This document shows positions 1 through 4,661 of a stretch of 8,260 bases of DNA, piece by piece. The stretch covers positions 1 to 8,260 of the forward strand of contig RFMT01000399.1 in the NCBI GenBank assembly GCA_009927565.1, in the 5' to 3' direction. The notes beneath the pieces were generated by a model that was not told the origin of the DNA, ran no database searches, and saw nothing but the letters and a program-made list of their open reading frames with translations. The translations under genes and the position numbers were made by a program. The stretch is from Acidimicrobiia bacterium. Lineage in GTDB: Bacteria > Actinomycetota > Acidimicrobiia > Acidimicrobiales > Ilumatobacteraceae. Within the stretch, counting starts at the first letter, position 1. Every line of letters starts with the position of its first letter.

Positions 1-1
1 G

Positions 2-655
2 CCAGAACAATTCATGAAAGATCGAGCGGACTACGCTCGAAAAGGAATCGCACGAGGTCGCACGCTTGTCGCATTGCAATACCAAGATGGAATCGCGATT
101 ATTTCTGAGAATCCATCAACAACACTGCACAAGATCAGCGAGATTTATGACCGCATTGCCTTCGCAGGTGTTGGCAAATACAACGAGTTTGATCAATTAC
201 GAGTTGCGGGCGTGCGTGCAGCCGACTTGAAGGGTTACCAGTTTTCGCGGCAAGACGTCGACGCTCGAAGTTTGACCAATCAATATGCACAGATTCTCAG
301 TCAGATGTTTAGCGAAGCGCCAAAACCAATGGAAGTTGAGTTGTTGATCGCCGAAATTGGGGTGGATCGAGCAAGCGACCGCCTGTTTCACGTGCTTTAT
401 GACGGCACTGTGCTTGACGAACACAATTATTGTGTACTCGGCGGAGACAGTGATTCTGTGGCCGCAAGACTCGGCACTGCATTCAAACCAGATCTTGGGC
501 TGAGTGAGGTAGTTAAGATCGCAACTTCGGTGTTAGCAGGACCAGATCGCAAGTTGTCGCATGAAGAACTTGAAGTAGCAGTTCTTGAGCGCAACGGTCG
601 CAGACGCTGTTTTAGGCGCATTGAGGATTCCCAAGTTCAAGCTCTTCTGGGCTGA
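2..655 (+). CDS. prcA: 20S proteasome alpha subunit PrcA (5' end outside window)
   Basis: Alpha-type subunit of the bacterial 20S proteasome. It forms the outer rings that gate entry to the chamber where the beta subunits cut Pup-tagged proteins; it is not itself proteolytic. The reading frame is open to the left edge: before the first ATG (position 14) it reads P-E-Q-F, matching the SPEQ segment that precedes the equivalent methionine in mycobacterial PrcA as I recall it. The ATG at 14 is therefore internal and the true start lies upstream. Family signatures are ARKGIARG, ENPSTTLHKISEIYDR and VGKYNEFDQLR; the lysine in the last (residue 55 counted from the ATG at 14) corresponds to the pocket lysine that docks C-terminal tails of ring activators. 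The C-terminal motif EVAVLERN..RRCFRRI is also typical. It ends 6 bases before pafA, consistent with one operon; prcB would be expected just upstream. The C-terminal tail is shorter than in M. tuberculosis. Confidence 0.97.
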   Translation, partial: PEQFMKDRADYARKGIARGRTLVALQYQDGIAIISENPSTTLHKISEIYDRIAFAGVGKYNEFDQLRVAGVRAADLKGYQFSRQDVDARSLTNQYAQILSQMFSEAPKPMEVELLIAEIGVDRASDRLFHVLYDGTVLDEHNYCVLGGDSDSVAARLGTAFKPDLGLSEVVKIATSVLAGPDRKLSHEELEVAVLERNGRRRCFRRIEDSQVQALLG

Positions 656-661
656 AATCTA

Positions 662-2020
662 ATGGATCGCCGAATTTTTGGGCTTGAAAATGAATACGGC
701 GTTACCTGCACGCTTAGAGGCCAACGCAGGCTGAGCCCAGATGAGGTCGCCCGATATCTGTTTCGCAAGGTCGTGAGTTGGGGACGTAGTTCGAATGTCT
801 TTCTTGAGAACGGCGCGAGACTCTATTTAGACGTCGGTTCGCATCCCGAGTATGCGACACCCGAGTGCGACTCGATTCATGATGTCGTTGTACACGACAA
901 GGCGGGCGAGAGAATTCTTGAAGAATTGCTAATTGGTGCCGAGCAACGGCTACGCGATGAAGGAATTCGCGGAACGATCTATCTTTTTAAAAACAATACA
1001 GATTCAGCAGGCAACAGCTACGGGTGTCATGAAAACTACTTGACTTCACGTAGCGATGAGATCGAGAAATACTCCGAAGTGTTGATTCCTTTCCTTGTTA
1101 CACGTCAAATCTTCACCGGCGCCGGCAAGGTTTTGCAAACTGCTCGTGGACCGATTTACTCGATTGCTCAACGTGCAGAGCACATTTGGGAAGGACTTAG
1201 TTCGGCGACGACTCGCAGTCGACCAATCATTAATACTCGCGATGAACCACATGCCGATGCCGAGAAGTATCGTCGGCTTCACGTAATTGTCGGTGATTCA
1301 AACATGAGTGAATATACCAACTTCGTAAAAGTAGGTTCAACAGCATGCCTACTGAAAATGATGGAGGATGAGTCGTGCGTATTGCGTGACTTAACTCTTG
1401 AAAATCAGACACGAGCGATACGAGAAATCAGTCACGACATCACTTGTCGAAGAAAGATTCGACTTGCCTCTGGACGCGAACTCTCGGCGCTGGACATTCA
1501 AAGAGAGATACTTGACAAGGCGTTGCGCTATGCGGATACCGGAAGATTTGATGAACTTGAATTGAAGGCCCTTGAGATGTGGGAGCACTGTATATCGACA
1601 ATAGAAAACGATCCACTCAAATTGAATCGTGAAGTTGACTGGGTTATCAAGTATCACCTTGTCGAGGCATTTCGAAAGAGACACGAGCTCGCACTTGACG
1701 ACTCACGAGTGCAATTAGTTGACCTGCAATACCATGATATTTGTAGAGATAGGGGATTGTTCTACAAATTAGAACACAACGGCCTTGTCAACCGCATCTG
1801 CAGCAACGAAGAAATTGAAATTGCTCGCGTGATTGCACCGCAGACGACTCGCGCAAAACTGCGCAGTGATTTTATTAAGCGGGCAAAAGAAAAGAAGCGG
1901 GATTACACAGTCGACTGGGTTCACTTGAAACTTAATGATCAGGCACAACGTACAGTTCTTTGCAAAGATCCATTCAAATCTCGTGATGAACGCGTCGACA
2001 AATTAATTGCCTCGCTATAG
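662..2020 (+). CDS. pafA: Pup--protein ligase PafA
   Basis: Cytoplasmic ligase that uses ATP to join the C-terminal glutamate of Pup to lysines of target proteins, marking them for the proteasome. The protein is 452 residues, the same length as the M. tuberculosis enzyme as I recall it, and similar throughout. Visible signatures are the N-terminal Mg/ATP motif GLENEYG (Glu9, Glu11), RRLSPDEVARYLFR, the catalytic aspartate Asp57 in RLYLDVGSHPEYAT, FKNNTDSAGNSYGCHENY, SSATTRSRPIINTRDEPHAD and the C-terminal DWVHLKLNDQAQRTVLCKDP. It is assigned as PafA rather than its paralogue Dop because of these segments and its position directly after prcA. There is no Shine-Dalgarno site and no TANNNT hexamer ahead of the ATG, fitting expression as the second gene of the prcA transcript. 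The genes that usually follow in mycobacteria, pafB and pafC, are not present. Confidence 0.99.
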   Translation: MDRRIFGLENEYGVTCTLRGQRRLSPDEVARYLFRKVVSWGRSSNVFLENGARLYLDVGSHPEYATPECDSIHDVVVHDKAGERILEELLIGAEQRLRDEGIRGTIYLFKNNTDSAGNSYGCHENYLTSRSDEIEKYSEVLIPFLVTRQIFTGAGKVLQTARGPIYSIAQRAEHIWEGLSSATTRSRPIINTRDEPHADAEKYRRLHVIVGDSNMSEYTNFVKVGSTACLLKMMEDESCVLRDLTLENQTRAIREISHDITCRRKIRLASGRELSALDIQREILDKALRYADTGRFDELELKALEMWEHCISTIENDPLKLNREVDWVIKYHLVEAFRKRHELALDDSRVQLVDLQYHDICRDRGLFYKLEHNGLVNRICSNEEIEIARVIAPQTTRAKLRSDFIKRAKEKKRDYTVDWVHLKLNDQAQRTVLCKDPFKSRDERVDKLIASL

Positions 2021-2037
2021 CAATGTTTTTGACCAAC

Positions 2038-2043
2038 TACGCT
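2038..2043 (+). promoter_or_regulatory. Putative -10 box of lepB (leaderless type)
   Basis: The hexamer TACGCT (TANNNT) is followed by exactly 6 bases (gtgtga) and then the lepB ATG at 2050. This places the predicted transcript start at or next to the A of the start codon, as in actinobacterial leaderless mRNAs. No recognisable -35 box lies at the usual distance and no Shine-Dalgarno site precedes the ATG. Support comes from the same spacing at three other gene starts in the window. Confidence 0.5.
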
Positions 2044-2049
2044 GTGTGA

Positions 2050-2646
2050 ATGTCAAAAATTGAATTAAAGCCGCAAGAGAAATGGCCATCCCTTTTCGTC
2101 AGACTAATTCTTGAATGGTTGGTTGTGATTGTTATCGCATTGATCGTTGCCGTGTTGGTGCGATTATTTTTACTCCAACAGTTCTATATCTCTGGACCGA
2201 GTATGGAAACCACGATGTTTAGTAATGATCGAGTGCTCGTTAGCAAATTGAATTATGAGGTTGGTGGGATTGATCGCGGAGACATTGTGGTCTTCGATCG
2301 CGCAACGATGAATGGCAACCAAATTGAACATGACGACCTGATTAAGCGTGTCATTGGTCTCGGAGGAGAGACGATAGAGATTCGAGACTGTGTAATTTAC
2401 ATTGACGGTGCGAAACTCGAAGAGCCTTATTTGCCGCGACGCGACATTACCTTGACGAATCTTTCGGAGCGATGTGGAGTAGTCAATATGGCTGAAACGA
2501 AGATTGAGAAAGATGAGGTCTTTCTCATCGGCGACAATAGACCCCAATCGTTCGATAGTCGGATGTTTGGTGCCATCAAAAGTGATTTGATAATCGGTCA
2601 GGCTTTCGTAATTATCTGGCCGCCAAACTCGTGGTCGCGTTTGTAA
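2050..2646 (+). CDS. lepB: Signal peptidase I
   Basis: Membrane-bound serine protease (family S26A) that cuts signal peptides from exported proteins on the outer face of the membrane. The protein has 198 residues: a short cytoplasmic tail, one membrane segment at about 18-42, then the catalytic domain. The catalytic Ser51 lies in ISGPSMETT and the general-base Lys99 in DLIKRVIGLGGE; other boxes are DRVLVSKLNY, RGDIVVF and GDNRPQSFDSRMFG near the C-terminus. The box around the serine reads SMETTM where SMxPTL is common, a mild departure. Two cysteines (114 and 142) lie in the extracytoplasmic part and might pair, which is inference. The ATG at 2050 is the first usable start, because an in-frame TGA ends just before it. 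It follows pafA by 29 bases and faces gdpD tail to tail 19 bases downstream. The nearby tat genes share its role in export, since Tat substrates also need signal-peptide removal. Confidence 0.96.
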   Translation: MSKIELKPQEKWPSLFVRLILEWLVVIVIALIVAVLVRLFLLQQFYISGPSMETTMFSNDRVLVSKLNYEVGGIDRGDIVVFDRATMNGNQIEHDDLIKRVIGLGGETIEIRDCVIYIDGAKLEEPYLPRRDITLTNLSERCGVVNMAETKIEKDEVFLIGDNRPQSFDSRMFGAIKSDLIIGQAFVIIWPPNSWSRL

Positions 2647-2665
2647 TTTTTTGTTTATCTAACAA

Positions 2666-3397
2666 TCAGTCAGAATCGAACACTCGCCGGCTTGCGTCGC
2701 ACATTCGATCTGGCCAATCGCTGTAAACGGCGTCTGCGCCCATCAAAAGGGCTGTAACTAGTTGGTCGGTGTGCTGGAGGTCCCAGCTGAAAGCAGCGAT
2801 GTTGAAACGATGAGCGAGGGCAACGAGACCACCGTTCCAATCTGTGTGATGCATATTCAAAACATCAATACCATACTTTGCAAGATTTGCGCATCGGCGT
2901 TCGGGGCCTTCGTAAATCTTGTTTAGTCGAATCGAATTCACATACTTGAACGACGGAAATTCAATTTTCCAAGATCTCAAAAGTTCGATATCGGGGTGGC
3001 AGATGTAGATGTCCTGCTTTGAAATCGTCTTGCTAACCAATTCGTTGATTAAATCCATCGCAGATGAATCACATACATCAACAGATACGGGTGTACTCGG
3101 CGAAGAAATTTCCAGCAAGTCAATAAATTTGGGAATAGATGCAGGCAATTTGATCGCATCGACTCTGCGAATTTTAGTCTTGCGAAACTGAAACGGCCCA
3201 CGACGTTTGACAAATCCATCGTGGTCTAAGACGACCTGCAAATCTTTCGTGACCCAACAATCGGTTTCAAGTCCCGATGCTCCAAGTTTGAGCGCGAGTC
3301 TAAAGGCGTCGATTGTGTTTTCTTGTGTATGCGCGCTTGCACCTCGATGGGCAAACAAGATTGGTTGCGGGTAAAGAGAAGGAAGTCGCTGCTGCAC
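2666..3397 (-). CDS. Glycerophosphodiester phosphodiesterase family protein
   Basis: TIM-barrel protein of the GDPD family, whose members hydrolyse glycerophosphodiesters released from phospholipids to glycerol-3-phosphate and an alcohol. It is 243 residues with no signal peptide, so probably cytoplasmic. Family motifs are in order: AHRGAS (His17, Arg18), ENTIDAF (Glu26, Asn27), the metal-binding pair in GLETD (Glu44, Asp46), VVLDHDG (His59), W205 in FSWDLQ and GADAVYSDWPDR near the C-terminus. The strand that normally carries an E-[IL]-K motif reads VSVDVCD: Asp107 replaces the glutamate and Cys109 the lysine, so substrate or activity may differ from GlpQ/UgpQ enzymes. The start is GTG at 3397; no ATG or other usable start lies closely upstream in frame, and a TATCAT hexamer sits 6 bases before it. 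It is the only gene here on the minus strand, divergent from tatB. I recognise the family with confidence but not the exact substrate. Confidence 0.9.
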   Translation of the reverse strand: MQQRLPSLYPQPILFAHRGASAHTQENTIDAFRLALKLGASGLETDCWVTKDLQVVLDHDGFVKRRGPFQFRKTKIRRVDAIKLPASIPKFIDLLEISSPSTPVSVDVCDSSAMDLINELVSKTISKQDIYICHPDIELLRSWKIEFPSFKYVNSIRLNKIYEGPERRCANLAKYGIDVLNMHHTDWNGGLVALAHRFNIAAFSWDLQHTDQLVTALLMGADAVYSDWPDRMCDASRRVFDSD

Positions 3398-3403
3398 ACT
3401 CTG

Positions 3404-3409
3404 ATGATA
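3404..3409 (-). promoter_or_regulatory. Putative -10 box of gdpD (leaderless type)
   Basis: On the minus strand TATCAT (5 of 6 matches to TATAAT) is followed by 6 bases (cagagt) and then the GTG start at 3397. It overlaps the left arm of the palindrome at 3408-3426. The hexamer 17 bases upstream, AAAGTC, does not resemble a -35 box. The only AGGAG on this strand is more than 20 bases from the GTG, too far to act as a ribosome binding site. Confidence 0.5.
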
Positions 3410-3426
3410 GGAGAAGACATCTCCTA
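3408..3426. repeat. Perfect palindrome in the gdpD/tatB divergent promoter
   Basis: TAGGAGA and TCTCCTA are exact reverse complements separated by the 5 bases agaca, giving a 19-bp inverted repeat centred on position 3417. The gdpD start (3397) and the tatB ATG (3437) are each 20 bases from that centre, and the two candidate -10 hexamers (3404-3409 and 3425-3430) are also mirror-placed, each overlapping an arm. It may be an operator for a dimeric regulator controlling both genes, or simply a promoter element shared by both directions. No regulator gene is adjacent. Confidence 0.6.
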
Positions 3427-3430
3427 GACT
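3425..3430 (+). promoter_or_regulatory. Putative -10 box of tatB (leaderless type)
   Basis: TAGACT (TANNNT) is followed by 6 bases (ttggac) and then the ATG at 3437. It overlaps the right arm of the palindrome. This spacing favours the ATG at 3437 over the in-frame TTG at 3431 as the tatB start. No clear -35 box is seen; it would overlap the opposing gdpD hexamer, so the two promoters could compete for polymerase. Confidence 0.5.
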
Positions 3431-3436
3431 TTGGAC

Positions 3437-3871
3437 ATGTTTAATCTGACCGGAAGCGAGATTATGTTCTTGCTTATTATCGGTTTGGTCGTGCTTGGAC
3501 CAGAGAAGTTGCCTGATGCAATCAGGCGAGTAGGACGTTTATACGCCGAGCTAAAACGCATGTCATCGGGCGTCCAAACTGATTTGCGTAAAGTCATGGA
3601 TGAGCCTCTGAAAGAGATGATGAACACGACAAATTCGATGAAGGCATTGTTCAACGACACCTCCGATCTGTTTCAAACTGCAGTAAGTGAGATTGCTACG
3701 CCAAAATTTGTGCCATTTAGCGAGGGGGAAACCAAGTTGCCTGAGATACCCATTGTCTTGTACGACGGAGACGACACTGATGTCGAATCTTCACCCATTG
3801 GTGACGTTCAGATAAGCGCGTCCGTCGTCGACGAGACGACTAATAAGAGTTCGTTAGATGATGTTTCGTAA
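3437..3871 (+). CDS. tatB: Sec-independent translocase subunit TatB-like
   Basis: Single-span membrane subunit of the twin-arginine translocase; TatB works with TatC to bind substrates carrying twin-arginine signal peptides. The protein is 144 residues from the ATG at 3437. It has a very short N-terminus with Glu8 (LTGSE), a membrane segment at about 9-21, the hinge GLVVLGPEKLP (16-26), an amphipathic helix at about 27-60, and a polar, acidic tail (about 90-144) rich in D, E, S and T that looks disordered. Glu8 and the LGPEKLP hinge are TatB-type; TatA usually has FGxxxLP. By mycobacterial gene order this slot is occupied by tatA, so TatA naming is the main alternative. TTG at 3431 is a possible start adding two residues, but the -10 spacing favours 3437. 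Its TAA shares one base with the tatC ATG (TAATG), suggesting coupled translation. Confidence 0.9.
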   Translation: MFNLTGSEIMFLLIIGLVVLGPEKLPDAIRRVGRLYAELKRMSSGVQTDLRKVMDEPLKEMMNTTNSMKALFNDTSDLFQTAVSEIATPKFVPFSEGETKLPEIPIVLYDGDDTDVESSPIGDVQISASVVDETTNKSSLDDVS

Positions 3872-4644
3872 TGGCATTTAGAGCTTCCAAATCAGAAGCG
3901 AAGACGATGTCTCTGGCAGAGCATCTAGGTGAGTTGCGTATGCGCTTGATCCGCTCGATCCTTGCAGTCGCATTGGGGGCAGCAGGCATACTCGCTTTTT
4001 ATGATCCGGTATTGCGATTTTTGACCAAGCCTTATCGCGATCTTTGCGACAGTCGTGCCGATTTCAATTGCGACGGTTCACTATTTGCACTAGGACCACT
4101 TGACGGACTTACCGCCCGCATGAAGATCGCAGGATACGGCGGTTTGGTTATCGCACTTCCAATTCTACTTTGGCAGCTGTGGCGATTTATTGTGCCTGCA
4201 TTGAGCAAAAAGGAGAAGAAGTACACAATCCCGTTTATCGGTTCTTCAGTCGTTCTATTCGTTGGGGGATGCGCTCTCGCTTATTGGACACTTTCGCGTG
4301 CACTCGAATTTTTGATCTCTTGGTCAGGAACCGAAGTTAATCAAGCGTTTCAGATAACAAAGTATGTCAGTCTCGTGATTCTGATGGTCTTGGCCTTTGG
4401 CGTCGGCTTTCTTTCGCCACTTTTGATTGTTTTCTTGCAACTCGTGGGCGTTCTGACTCCACGGACACTGATAAAGCAGTGGCGCATAGCAATCGTTGTA
4501 ATTTTTTTCGTCGCAGCGATTATCACACCGAGTGGAGATCCGATAACTCTGATGGCTCTTGGTCTACCGCTTACTTTTTTGTATTTTGTGGCGATTTTGA
4601 TTGGATTCATTGCGACTCGTAGACGTATGCGTAACAGCGCTTAG
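3871..4644 (+). CDS. tatC: Sec-independent translocase subunit TatC
   Basis: Polytopic core of the twin-arginine translocase and the main receptor for twin-arginine signal peptides. It is 257 residues with about six membrane segments. Family motifs are EHLGELRMRL (Glu21, equivalent to E. coli Glu15), GLTARMKIAGYGGL, PILLWQLWRFIVPALSKKEKK (Glu115, equivalent to Glu103), GSSVVLFVGGCALAY, and AIITPSGDPIT (Asp223) before the last segment. The fourth-segment motif, normally FGxxF(E/Q)xP, reads FGVGFLSP, with Leu181 where the conserved Glu/Gln sits (E. coli Glu170). Two cysteines (59 and 67) lie in the first extracytoplasmic loop, and Cys134 lies in a membrane segment. The short C-terminal tail is basic (RRRMRNSA). 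The start overlaps the tatB stop by one base, so the pair is probably co-translated; helY begins 17 bases after the stop. Confidence 0.97.
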   Translation: MAFRASKSEAKTMSLAEHLGELRMRLIRSILAVALGAAGILAFYDPVLRFLTKPYRDLCDSRADFNCDGSLFALGPLDGLTARMKIAGYGGLVIALPILLWQLWRFIVPALSKKEKKYTIPFIGSSVVLFVGGCALAYWTLSRALEFLISWSGTEVNQAFQITKYVSLVILMVLAFGVGFLSPLLIVFLQLVGVLTPRTLIKQWRIAIVVIFFVAAIITPSGDPITLMALGLPLTFLYFVAILIGFIATRRRMRNSA

Positions 4645-4649
4645 TTGTT

Positions 4650-4655
4650 TATCAA
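4650..4655 (+). promoter_or_regulatory. Possible weak -10 box of helY
   Basis: TATCAA lies exactly 6 bases (attgcg) before the helY ATG at 4662, the same spacing as at other unit starts, but it lacks the final T of TANNNT. It sits in the 17-base gap after tatC, so helY could be transcribed both from here and by read-through from tatBC. The call rests on the shared spacing only. Confidence 0.28.
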
Positions 4656-4661
4656 ATTGCG

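Noticed and set aside
14..16. ATG at 14 as the genuine prcA start
   Set aside because: The open frame continues to the window edge and encodes P-E-Q-F, matching the family sequence before this methionine.
2029..2034. TTGACC as a -35 box for lepB
   Set aside because: It is only 3 bases from the TACGCT hexamer, and no -10-like hexamer lies about 17 bases downstream of it.
2651..2665. Inverted repeat TTGTT-tatct-AACAA in the convergent lepB/gdpD gap, next to a run of six Ts
   Set aside because: The stem is 5 A/T-rich base pairs, and the T-run lies before the stem on the + strand rather than after it, so it does not fit an intrinsic terminator in either direction.
3226..3420. 64-residue minus-strand ORF starting at ATG 3420 with AGGAG directly before it
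   Set aside because: It overlaps gdpD in another frame, shows no family motif, and the AGGAG has zero spacing to the ATG, being part of the palindrome.
3431..3436. TTG at 3431 as the tatB start
   Set aside because: It adds only Met-Asp, is a rare start codon, and the ATG at 3437 has the -10 spacing seen at other genes and puts Glu at the conserved position 8.
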